The notes below the pieces were generated by a model. That model was not told the origin of the DNA, searched no databases, and saw only the letters and a list, made by a program, of their open reading frames with translations. A stretch of 5,628 nt of DNA from Candidatus Aenigmatarchaeota archaeon (GTDB taxonomy: Archaea; Aenigmatarchaeota; Aenigmatarchaeia; GW2011-AR5): NCBI GenBank assembly GCA_016202845.1, contig JACQNW010000007.1, positions 1-5,628 of the forward strand, given 5' to 3'. Shown here one piece after another: positions 1-4,804 of this stretch; the stretch's first letter is position 1, and each line of letters starts with the position of its first letter. The translations under genes were made by a program, and so were the position numbers.

Positions 1-64
1 ACATATGAGTGCTTATAGTGGACCAAACAAATAATCCCGATATTATAATTTGCTTCACTATATG

Positions 65-104
65 TGACCAACTTATAATAACATCCAAAATACTAAGTTG
101 GTCA
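65..104. repeat. 11-bp perfect inverted repeat upstream of cbf5
   Basis: TGACCAACTTA at 65-75 is the exact reverse complement of TAAGTTGGTCA at 94-104, with an 18-base spacer. Each arm is followed by, or runs into, TATAATAA (74-81 and 107-114), so the right arm abuts the probable cbf5 TATA box. A looser relative of the arm (TGGACCAA) occurs near 18-25. It could be an operator for a dimeric regulator or a hairpin in a transcript arriving from the left; the sequence alone does not decide. Confidence 0.5.
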
Positions 105-106
105 GC

Positions 107-114
107 TATAATAA
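107..114 (+). promoter_or_regulatory. Probable TATA box of cbf5
   Basis: TATAATAA begins 32 bases before the cbf5 ATG. Archaeal TATA boxes centre about 26-27 bases before the transcription start, so the mRNA would begin within a few bases of the ATG. No convincing Shine-Dalgarno motif precedes the ATG, which fits a leaderless or near-leaderless message. Confidence 0.5.
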
Positions 115-138
115 AAGTATAGTCTTACAGGATAATAC

Positions 139-990
139 ATGGAAATACAAGATCTGCTGGAAAATGCGATTATAATCCTTGATAAATGGCAGGGTCCAAC
201 CAGCAGGGACGTCACTGCAACTGTAAAGAAAATACTTGGAGCAAAGCTCGCAGGCCATAGCGGCACGCTTGATCCCATGGTTTCAGGCGTCTTGCCTATA
301 GCATTGAACAATGCGACAAAGATCATGCCGGCTTTGCAGCACCTAGACAAGGAATATGTCGGCATAATGCGCTTGCATAAGGATGTTTCTGGCAATGACC
401 TGAACAATGCAGTAAAGAAATTTATCGGGCGGATAAAACAAATGCCTCCTGTGAGGTCTGCTGTCGCAAGAAAAGAAAGAGAGCGCACCGTGTATTTTTT
501 TGATGTGCTTGAAAAAGATGGAAGGAATGTACTGTTCAAGACAAAAGTTGAAGCTGGCACATACATAAGAGTTATCTGCCACCAGATCGGGGGTATGCTG
601 GGTGGCGCTCATATGGCAGAATTGCGAAGAACAAAAGTCGGAGGCTTTTCAGAGAAACAGGCAGTGAAAATCCATGACCTTGCAGATGCATATGCGGAAT
701 TTAAGGAAACTAAAAACAGCACAAATTTAGAAAAATTTATCCTGCCCGTTGAGACTGCAATTCAACACCTGCCTAAGATGGAAATAAAGGATTCTGCAGT
801 TTTTTCAGTGCTTCACGGCTCTCCTTTGTATTTACAAGCCGTCAAAAAAACAGACAAATTTGACAAAGATGGCCTGGTTGCGATAATGAATCAGAAAAAA
901 CTGCTTGCTCTTGGCACTGCAAATGTAGATAATATTAAAGAAAAAGGAATTATTATGAAGATCGACAGAGTTATAGCAAAAACTAAATAG
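139..990 (+). CDS. cbf5: Archaeal Cbf5 rRNA/tRNA pseudouridine synthase (H/ACA RNP catalytic subunit)
   Basis: Cbf5 converts uridine to pseudouridine in rRNA as the catalytic subunit of H/ACA guide RNPs with Nop10, Gar1 and L7Ae, and can modify tRNA U55 on its own. The 283-residue protein shows the TruB/Cbf5 landmarks in order: the KWQGPTS loop (16-22), HSGTLDP with the catalytic Asp45 (40-46), the Cbf5-typical QMPPVRSAVARKERERTVY stretch (about 100-118), GTYIRVICHQIG followed by GAHMAELRRTKVGGF, and a C-terminal PUA domain from about residue 210. The PPVRSAV and GAHMAELRR blocks point to Cbf5 rather than bacterial TruB. It is short for the family, which is commonly about 330 residues in archaea, with little N-terminal extension. 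The ATG at 139 is supported by the TATA box 32 bases upstream. A zinc-ribbon gene follows 64 bases after the stop. Confidence 0.93.
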   Translation: MEIQDLLENAIIILDKWQGPTSRDVTATVKKILGAKLAGHSGTLDPMVSGVLPIALNNATKIMPALQHLDKEYVGIMRLHKDVSGNDLNNAVKKFIGRIKQMPPVRSAVARKERERTVYFFDVLEKDGRNVLFKTKVEAGTYIRVICHQIGGMLGGAHMAELRRTKVGGFSEKQAVKIHDLADAYAEFKETKNSTNLEKFILPVETAIQHLPKMEIKDSAVFSVLHGSPLYLQAVKKTDKFDKDGLVAIMNQKKLLALGTANVDNIKEKGIIMKIDRVIAKTK

Positions 991-1054
991 TTGTAGTTTT
1001 TATAGTGGGAAAGGCATGCTATTTGTTCAAATACTTATGTCTTTCACTATAGTT

Positions 1055-1213
1055 ATGCCCAAAGATTTGCTTTCAATCGTGGTTTGTCCCAGGTGCAAAG
1101 GGGAGCTGAAAATGGCAAGGCACAAGCTTGACTGCAAAAATTGCAGGCTTAGATTCGGGTTTGTAACACAGGATATTCCAAAAATGATCATAGAAGAAGC
1201 CGAACAATACTAG
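1055..1213 (+). CDS. Trm112/UPF0434-like small zinc-ribbon protein
   Basis: The 52-residue product starting MPKDLLSIVVCPRCKGEL carries a CPxC and a CxxC pair (CPRC near residue 11, CKNC near residue 29) and ends with DIPKMIIEEA, the usual close of the UPF0434/Trm112p-like family. In archaea Trm112 is a known activator and stabiliser of several tRNA, rRNA and protein methyltransferases. Which partner this copy serves cannot be read here. The frame is open from an ATG at 1016, but the 13 extra residues are hydrophobic and absent from the family pattern, so the ATG at 1055 is preferred. It may be co-transcribed with cbf5, or start from an A/T-rich box near 1026-1037. Its TAG stop overlaps the stop of the convergent membrane-protein gene by four bases. 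Confidence 0.75.
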   Translation: MPKDLLSIVVCPRCKGELKMARHKLDCKNCRLRFGFVTQDIPKMIIEEAEQY

Positions 1214-2067
1214 CTTCGTTTCTTTTTCCCAGCCATTTGCAGATAATACATTGTTTTTGCGCTTGTGTCAAATAGTGTGACAAAAGAAAACAGGAAAGCA
1301 CTTATAATGCCGCCTATTGCTACTATGACTAAATGTGATTTGATCGCTGCAAAAACGCCTGTGAATCCAGAGCCTGCCGCAAGCGCTGTGAATAGCGCGC
1401 CGCCTGCCGCCGCCATTAAAGCTATCAGTGCCGGTATCAATGCAATTGCAATAAAAACAAGGGAGATTACAGCAAGCACTATCCAGAAGGCAAAAGTCTC
1501 AAGCTTGTTTTCCATGAAGATTTCATAGCTTTCCTTAAGGCCATTGGTTCTGTTAAGCACGCTTGCAGGGAGATAAGCAAAAAACATCAGGCCTATTATT
1601 ATTCCTAATAACCATCCAACGAACGGAATCATGCTTACTATCATGGAAATTACTGCGACTGCGACAGTCCCGATGAATGCATTTAAGAATGTGCCTTTCA
1701 CGGCCTTTCTCTCTTCTGACAAGAGCCTTTTTGTTGAGCCTTGCCAGTATCTCTTGGAATTTTCGACTACGAGCGTGTTAAGCCAGAGCGTCATCAAACC
1801 GATTATTACTGCAAGAATGACAAATCCCAAAGCAAATCCTAGTAGCGATGCTATGGAACCGATATTTCTTGTTAAAAAAGCCTGGATTATTACTCCGGCA
1901 TTGTCCAAAAACAAGATCAATGCGGCAATGTACGGCAGAAGAAGTATGAAAAATGGCAGCATCCTCTTCGGCACCGCAGAGTATTTTATTGCTGATGATA
2001 TTGTCTTTCCAAAGTCTGATTTCATTTCGAACACCTTGTTTGAAAGGAAGCTGAAACTCAGCTTCAT
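1210..2067 (-). CDS. Polytopic membrane protein of unknown function
   Basis: The 285-residue product has about six hydrophobic spans, near residues 37-54, 69-98, 128-150, 151-170, 191-235 (probably two helices) and 244-268. The N-terminus is cytosol-like and basic, a charged loop lies at 101-125 (VENSKRYWQGSTKRLLSEER), and the tail is KKKRS. Glycine/alanine-rich helices and the general layout recall archaeal DUF4013-like membrane proteins. That is a resemblance only; no transport or catalytic motif is visible. The ATG at 2067 is chosen over Met15 because a TTTAAATA box lies exactly where a leaderless start there would need it. It is divergent from the tRNA-Ser gene and convergent with the zinc-ribbon gene. 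Confidence 0.82.
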   Translation of the reverse strand: MKLSFSFLSNKVFEMKSDFGKTISSAIKYSAVPKRMLPFFILLLPYIAALILFLDNAGVIIQAFLTRNIGSIASLLGFALGFVILAVIIGLMTLWLNTLVVENSKRYWQGSTKRLLSEERKAVKGTFLNAFIGTVAVAVISMIVSMIPFVGWLLGIIIGLMFFAYLPASVLNRTNGLKESYEIFMENKLETFAFWIVLAVISLVFIAIALIPALIALMAAAGGALFTALAAGSGFTGVFAAIKSHLVIVAIGGIISAFLFSFVTLFDTSAKTMYYLQMAGKKKRS

Positions 2068-2088
2068 AAATACCCTTACCCTTGACCC

Positions 2089-2096
2089 TATTTAAA
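2089..2096 (-). promoter_or_regulatory. TATA box of the membrane-protein gene, possibly bidirectional
   Basis: On the minus strand TTTAAATA is centred about 25.5 bases before the ATG at 2067, predicting transcription to start at or beside the ATG and hence a leaderless mRNA. The box lies inside the perfect palindrome TATTTAAATA (2089-2098). The same site could therefore direct a plus-strand start near 2120, just ahead of the tRNA. Confidence 0.65.
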
Positions 2097-2118
2097 TAAT
2101 ATATGATAATTTTTGATC

Positions 2119-2139
2119 AAACTTTTTAGGAAAAAGTTT
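2119..2139 (+). repeat. 9-bp hairpin directly abutting the tRNA 5' end
   Basis: AAACTTTTT (2119-2127) and AAAAAGTTT (2131-2139) are perfect inverted arms around the loop AGG. The right arm ends at the base before tRNA position 1 (G2140). If transcription starts near 2120 the hairpin would form in the 5' leader removed by RNase P. It could instead be a T-rich terminator for upstream read-through. Confidence 0.55.
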
Positions 2140-2161
2140 GCTGGGATGGCAGAGTGGCCTA

Positions 2162-2251
2162 AGGCTAGCTTTCTTTGTGTGTGTTGACGCTAAAAGCGTC
2201 GGTTCGCCATGAAAGTTACCGTATCAAAGAAAACAAATATTAGCTGGCCAG
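2162..2251 (+). other. tRNA intron 1: 90-nt non-canonical D-loop intron with a bulge-helix-bulge fold
   Basis: Exon GGCC (2156-2159) pairs with intron GGCC (2246-2249) as a 4-bp central helix. It is flanked by 3-nt bulges UAA (2160-2162) and AGA (2250-2252). The inner helix is 2163-2168 with 2240-2245, 6 bp including two G-U. Archaeal splicing endonuclease cuts after the second bulge base, giving UA|A and AG|A. The ligated D-loop then reads GGCCTAA followed by TGC, which closes the D-stem. The intron therefore sits between tRNA positions 21 and 22 or thereabouts. The outer helix is weak, as in relaxed motifs. Inside lie an 8-bp stem (2170-2177 with 2225-2232) and a GACGCT-AAA-AGCGTC hairpin (2186-2200). 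There is no reading frame for a homing endonuclease. Confidence 0.82.
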
Positions 2252-2267
2252 ATGCGCAAGCCTGGAA

Positions 2268-2297
2268 CAGATTGACGCAAAGCGTCTGTCCACATGG
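2268..2297 (+). other. tRNA intron 2: 30-nt intron at the canonical 37/38 site
   Basis: Removal joins A37 (2267) to A38 (2298) and gives the standard 7-nt loop CTGGAAA. The intron carries a GACGC-AAA-GCGTC hairpin (2274-2286). TGGA (2263-2266) can pair with TCCA (2289-2292) as a central helix, but both bulges are then larger than 3 nt, so the bulge-helix-bulge is relaxed. The boundaries are inferred from the mature loop and could shift by a base: 2267-2296 would give G at 37. Confidence 0.72.
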
Positions 2298-2332
2298 AGC
2301 TTGTTCTCGAAAGGGAGCGGGAGTTCAAATCT

Positions 2333-2345
2333 CCCTCCCAGCGCT
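2333..2345 (+). repeat. tRNA-end direct repeat, copy 1 (candidate att site)
   Basis: CCCTCCCAGCGCT spans the end of the T-stem, the 3' acceptor strand, the discriminator and two bases beyond the tRNA. The same 13 bases recur at 3722-3734, and the core TCCCAGCGC recurs at 4832-4840. A tRNA 3' end is the usual integration target of archaeal tyrosine-recombinase elements. Confidence 0.6.
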
Positions 2346-2365
2346 TATAAATACTTTAATACTAA

Positions 2366-2377
2366 TTTAATATTAAA
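2366..2377 (+). promoter_or_regulatory. TATA box and palindromic candidate operator of the toxin-antitoxin operon
   Basis: TTTAATAT (2366-2373) begins 31 bases before the toxin ATG, so a start at or near that ATG is expected. It lies within the perfect 12-bp palindrome TTTAATATTAAA (2366-2377). ACTAAT (2361-2366) and ATTAGT (2383-2388) form an additional flanking inverted pair. AbrB-type antitoxins commonly repress their own operon, and a palindrome over the TATA box is a natural place for that. A second strong box, TTATAAATA (2345-2353), overlaps the tRNA-end repeat and could give a start about 20 bases earlier. Confidence 0.5.
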
Positions 2378-2396
2378 ATGATATTAGTGGTCTTAT

Positions 2397-2627
2397 ATGC
2401 AAATAAGAGGCAAGGACGTTACATATTCAATGCACTTGCTTAATAAGTTATTCAGAGAAGATCACTTGGATATCGTAAACAACATACTGAATACAGGAAG
2501 ATGGGAACAACAAAAAAATGTCTACAAAGTGAAATCAGAGTCTGGAATTGTTCTTGTTGTGAAAGAACTTCCAGACAAGTTCAAGGTAATAACAATCGGT
2601 GGCAAATATGAAGAACTATACATGTGA
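2397..2627 (+). CDS. Putative type II toxin, small DUF4258/RelE-like protein
   Basis: The 76-residue protein has an N-terminal helical part (HLLNKLFREDHLDIVNNIL) followed by short strands (NVYKVKSESGIVLVVKEL, then DKFKVITIGG). This layout recalls the DUF4258 and RelE/MqsR-like mRNA-interferase fold families. No catalytic residue can be assigned safely, so the call rests mainly on the overlapping downstream gene, whose YgiT-type zinc finger is characteristic of antitoxins such as MqsA. Toxin-before-antitoxin order is also that of mqsRA. The coding ends overlap by 20 bases, implying coupled translation. RNA cleavage is inferred, not seen. The ATG at 2397 is supported by the TATA spacing. Confidence 0.62.
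   Translation: MQIRGKDVTYSMHLLNKLFREDHLDIVNNILNTGRWEQQKNVYKVKSESGIVLVVKELPDKFKVITIGGKYEELYM
2598..2602 (+). promoter_or_regulatory. Shine-Dalgarno site that sets the antitoxin start
   Basis: GGTGG, complementary to the archaeal 16S 3' tail, lies five bases before the ATG at 2608, inside the end of the toxin gene. It overlaps the alternative GTG at 2599 and so argues against that upstream start. An internal ribosome site suits an antitoxin made from the second cistron. Confidence 0.6.
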
Positions 2628-2919
2628 GTGCGGCGGCAAGATGAACATTGAAGAGGTAGAAATAGCCGAAGGCATTAAAAGCAAAGGTTACAAGTGTGAA
2701 AAATGCGGAGATGTCGAGTTTACAGAAGAACAAATGAGGGAAGCTTTGCGCAAGAAAGAAAAGTCAATAAAGACTGTCGTAACAAGAAAATTAGGGGAAA
2801 TAGGCGGTTCTCTTATAATACGAATACCTAAATCAGTTGAAAACCAGATGAAGCTTAAAAGCGGCAAGGAAGTTAATCTGATAGTAGAAAAGAACAGGAT
2901 TATTGTAGAGCCTGTGTGA
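2608..2919 (+). CDS. Antitoxin: YgiT-type zinc finger fused to an AbrB/MazE-like DNA-binding domain
   Basis: The 103-residue protein has two parts. Residues 1-45 form a zinc ribbon with CEC (Cys6, Cys8) and CEKC (Cys30, Cys33), followed by the VEFTEEQMREAL helix, as in YgiT/MqsA antitoxins. Residues about 57-103 (RKLGEIGGSLIIRIPKSVENQMKLKSGKEVNLIVEKNRIIVEPV taken in two halves) are a SpoVT/AbrB swapped-hairpin domain, with the GSLIIRIPK and VNLIVEKNRIIVEP signatures. The finger probably binds the toxin and the AbrB domain probably binds operator DNA, so it likely autoregulates through the palindrome at 2366-2377. MqsA itself uses an HTH domain, so the AbrB partner is the variant feature. The gene ends 11 bases from the convergent unknown gene. 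Confidence 0.82.
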   Translation: MKNYTCECGGKMNIEEVEIAEGIKSKGYKCEKCGDVEFTEEQMREALRKKEKSIKTVVTRKLGEIGGSLIIRIPKSVENQMKLKSGKEVNLIVEKNRIIVEPV

Positions 2920-2930
2920 TTCAAATTTTA

Positions 2931-3638
2931 TCATGCTGTCATTGCGGGATTGGCAAAATTGCCCCCATATTCTTTCAATAATCCACAATCAATCAAAATA
3001 GCTAATTCAAATTCTTCGGATTCTATAAGTTTATCATGAGCCGTTCTAACACTTAAAAATCTTGCTGTTGCTTTATCTAATTTTTTGACTCTTTGATGAA
3101 AATTAGCGAATTTTTCTGAGTCTATATATTCATGAAGTCGGAACTGTGTGCTTCTAAAAAGGCGTGGATAGTCCCATCTTGGCGTGTTTTGGAAAAACAT
3201 ACGGCTTTCAGTTTCCCAAGGCATAGTAAAATCACCTACAATTGTTTGAAATGCTTCTGTTATTGGATATTCGCCTGGAGGCTTAGGCTCATACCCTTCC
3301 AAAAAACCCACAGTAAATACTTTAGCGCGTCGGTCATCGCTAAACAAAATAATTCCATACTTATGCACTCGCTCTACATCTCCCGTTGTGTTTCCTGTAG
3401 AATAAATATAATCTAATCTAACGGTGACTTGTTCGCCATCGTTAAGAAATCTTTCATGAACTCCTCGTTCATTAACACTCCACGATTCTCTATGAATTTG
3501 TAAAGGCGCTCTACCATAAACAGTCAACTGTTTCTGTACTTCATCGTCTGTCATTCCAATGCGTCTATATACAGAAATTAGTCTTTCATACGTGGAAGCA
3601 ATTGCATCAGACGTTAGTAAGCTTGTCTGTAAAGGCAT
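2931..3638 (-). CDS. Protein of unknown function (unknown A)
   Basis: I do not recognise this 235-residue soluble protein. It has a helical start (SDAIASTYERLISVYRRIG), a strand-rich middle (VTVRLDYIYS, KYGIILFS, AKVFTVGFLEGYEP), a Trp/Phe/Arg-rich block (PWETESRMFFQNTPRWDYPRLFRS) and a helical C-terminal third (FANFHQRVKKLDKATARFLSVRTAHDKLIES). There is no signal peptide, membrane span or cysteine motif. The frame is open from a TTG at 3656, but the ATG at 3638 is preferred because TTTAAG (3661-3666) lies at leaderless spacing from it. It is convergent with the antitoxin and divergent from unknown B, between two copies of the tRNA-end repeat. That position suggests accessory cargo. Confidence 0.72.
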   Translation of the reverse strand: MPLQTSLLTSDAIASTYERLISVYRRIGMTDDEVQKQLTVYGRAPLQIHRESWSVNERGVHERFLNDGEQVTVRLDYIYSTGNTTGDVERVHKYGIILFSDDRRAKVFTVGFLEGYEPKPPGEYPITEAFQTIVGDFTMPWETESRMFFQNTPRWDYPRLFRSTQFRLHEYIDSEKFANFHQRVKKLDKATARFLSVRTAHDKLIESEEFELAILIDCGLLKEYGGNFANPAMTA

Positions 3639-3658
3639 GTGGTCATATATAGCCAAAA

Positions 3659-3666
3659 TCCTTAAA
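3659..3666 (-). promoter_or_regulatory. Probable TATA box of unknown A
   Basis: On the minus strand TTTAAGGA, in the context GAATTTAAGG, begins 28 bases before the ATG at 3638. This matches the spacing seen at the other genes here and supports that start over the TTG at 3656. Confidence 0.5.
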
Positions 3667-3721
3667 TTCGCCTTTTGCTAAGTAACATTAGGGAGACAGC
3701 GTCTTTCTAATCCTCAACATA

Positions 3722-3734
3722 CCCTCCCAGCGCT
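3722..3734 (+). repeat. tRNA-end direct repeat, copy 2 (candidate att site)
   Basis: CCCTCCCAGCGCT is identical over 13 bases to 2333-2345. It lies in the spacer between two divergent unknown genes, with no tRNA around it: the preceding bases (3690-3721) do not form a T-arm. This is what a duplicated attachment site would look like after insertion of the 2346-3721 block. Confidence 0.58.
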
Positions 3735-3738
3735 CCAT

Positions 3739-3746
3739 TTTAAATA
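3739..3746 (+). promoter_or_regulatory. Probable TATA box of unknown B
   Basis: TTTAAATA begins 38 bases before the ATG at 3777, eight or so more than at the leaderless genes. The mRNA should carry a leader of roughly 8-10 bases. AAAGG at 3766-3769 would then lie at the very start of the message, so ribosome binding through it is doubtful. Confidence 0.55.
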
Positions 3747-3776
3747 AGTTTTAGCCATCACATTAAAGGCTATAGT

Positions 3777-4799
3777 ATGGTAAGAGATGAACGATTTAAC
3801 AGGATATCAGAAGGTGGATATGTAGGTCACATGCTAAATTACTGCCTTGGGAAAACCGATTCATTCTACGAAGTCAGAGTAGATTTGAGAACTGAACGTT
3901 TTGGAACAGGCGCTCATTTTGTTAGCAAGGGTAATTTCAGACAAGATGCTATTGATGCAGCCCGCCGACTAATTGAGCATTATGCAGAAAATTTGAAAGA
4001 TACAACACCGCCCGCCGATTGGGAAAGAAAAGTTCTTGACACTGATGACATGCTCTACAAGCTTGAAGGAGAAGGTGTTGTAATTGGAATAGGTGCACAT
4101 GATCTTAAGCGGATTGCTGAAATTGCAAAAGATGGTTATGTTAAAAACCCCAGAAAAGATGGAGAAGGGAATCAGGTTCTGGACCGTGATGAATTTCTCA
4201 CTGAATTTAGAGGCGCGTATGCTGACAGATTATTAAATTGGACAAACTCATGCTTCTCAAGTGCGTGGGAAGTACCTCAACCGCCTAATGAAGAGGAACT
4301 TGCAGAAATATTAGAAAAAGCAGGGCAGTTACATGACAGTTATGTTGCGATGCCTGTAGGCTCATTGCTTGTTACAAAAGATCATGTGTTTCCTTATTTA
4401 ATTGGAAGAAAAAAGCATCAAGAGTTAAGATGGCCATCAGACCGGTATTGCGGGTATAGAGAGAAAACAGGAGTGTACATACCAACTGCCGATCCAAATG
4501 TCTATCTCACAGGTATATATACAGGCTTCGCATCTCATAATATGAAGAATCCTGTATTCAATGCAAGCTTTGGATTTCCAATGAAGGTTGTCAATACTAC
4601 ATTTATTGTGCCTTCAAATGAAGAGAATAATTATGTAGGGGAAGCCATAGAATCAATGGGTGAATTTAATACTGTTTGGATTCAGTGTCCTCCTAGAAAC
4701 ATTCCAACTGATATTACACAACCAAGAGGAAATAACTGGAACCCAACAAAACATGAACTTATTAGAGTAATTAACACGCATCTAGAAATAGCAGGGTAA
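3777..4799 (+). CDS. Protein of unknown function (unknown B)
   Basis: I do not recognise this 340-residue soluble protein. Residues 30-72 look like strands followed by a helix (FYEVRVDLRTERFGTGAHFV, then DAIDAARRLIEHYAENL). Residues 127-138 (DGEGNQVLDRDE, then F) resemble a single EF-hand-like loop with acidic or Asn residues at positions 1, 3, 5, 9 and 12, but without the usual Gly at 6. The C-terminal half is rich in aromatic residues, Asn and Pro (YIPTADPNVYLTGIYTGF, WIQCPPRNIPTDI), suggesting a beta-rich domain. There are no membrane spans or signal peptide. It lies between copies 2 and 3 of the tRNA-end repeat, divergent from unknown A, so it is probably accessory cargo. The ATG at 3777 is the first in frame after the TATA box. 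Confidence 0.78.
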   Translation: MVRDERFNRISEGGYVGHMLNYCLGKTDSFYEVRVDLRTERFGTGAHFVSKGNFRQDAIDAARRLIEHYAENLKDTTPPADWERKVLDTDDMLYKLEGEGVVIGIGAHDLKRIAEIAKDGYVKNPRKDGEGNQVLDRDEFLTEFRGAYADRLLNWTNSCFSSAWEVPQPPNEEELAEILEKAGQLHDSYVAMPVGSLLVTKDHVFPYLIGRKKHQELRWPSDRYCGYREKTGVYIPTADPNVYLTGIYTGFASHNMKNPVFNASFGFPMKVVNTTFIVPSNEENNYVGEAIESMGEFNTVWIQCPPRNIPTDITQPRGNNWNPTKHELIRVINTHLEIAG

Positions 4800-4804
4800 A
4801 CCCA

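Larger units (their letters stand above)
2140..2343 (+). tRNA. tRNA-Ser(GGA), three exons with two introns
   Basis: Acceptor strands GCTGGGA (2140-2146) and TCCCAGC (2336-2342) pair fully, with discriminator G2343 as in serine tRNAs. Splicing out 2162-2251 and 2268-2297 leaves 84 nt. The D-stem is GCA/TGC (2149-2151 with 2253-2255) around the loop GAGTGGCCTAA, which keeps G18-G19. The anticodon stem CAAGC (2257-2261) pairs perfectly with GCTTG (2299-2303). The loop CTGGAAA gives anticodon GGA at 2264-2266. The class II variable arm (2304-2318) has a GAAA loop, and the T-arm is GGGAG/TTCAAAT/CTCCC. Without the first intron removed, the D-stem has a mismatch and the anticodon stem cannot form. 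CCA is not encoded. The T-arm and acceptor end are the likely target of the repeats found downstream. Confidence 0.9.

Noticed and set aside
139..990. Bacterial TruB tRNA U55 synthase
   Set aside because: The QMPPVRSAVARKERERTVY and GAHMAELRRT blocks are of the Cbf5 type, and the surroundings are archaeal.
1016..1054. Start of the zinc-ribbon gene at the ATG at 1016
   Set aside because: It would add 13 hydrophobic residues not expected in UPF0434/Trm112-like proteins; the family-like sequence begins at MPKDLLSIVVCP.
1265..2095. Open frames antisense to the membrane-protein gene (1265-1528 and 1631-2095, +)
   Set aside because: They mirror a strongly hydrophobic protein with its own promoter; their low-complexity Ala/Ile/Thr products look like translation of the opposite strand.
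2167..2301. A single intron, using AGCTT (2167-2171) and GAGCT (2297-2301) as the anticodon stem
   Set aside because: The stem pairs only with a G-U closing pair, the loop would have C at position 33 and no serine anticodon, and the D-stem keeps an A-G mismatch. The two-intron model fixes all of these.
2140..2343. A group I intron in the tRNA gene
   Set aside because: The inserted lengths (90 and 30 nt) are far below the usual minimum for group I introns, no P7/P3 core sequence is visible, and a good bulge-helix-bulge explains the larger insert.
2599..2607. Antitoxin start at the GTG at 2599
   Set aside because: GTG is a weaker start and lies inside the GGTGG that is well placed as the ribosome site for the ATG at 2608.
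3132..3416. Open frame antisense to unknown A
   Set aside because: It lacks a promoter or ribosome site and its composition is that of an antisense shadow; the minus-strand frame is longer and has a well-spaced TATA box.
3690..3734. A decayed second tRNA-Ser ahead of repeat copy 2
   Set aside because: GGGAG at 3691 and the shared 13 bases are suggestive, but no T-arm or acceptor pairing can be formed, so only the short repeat is claimed.
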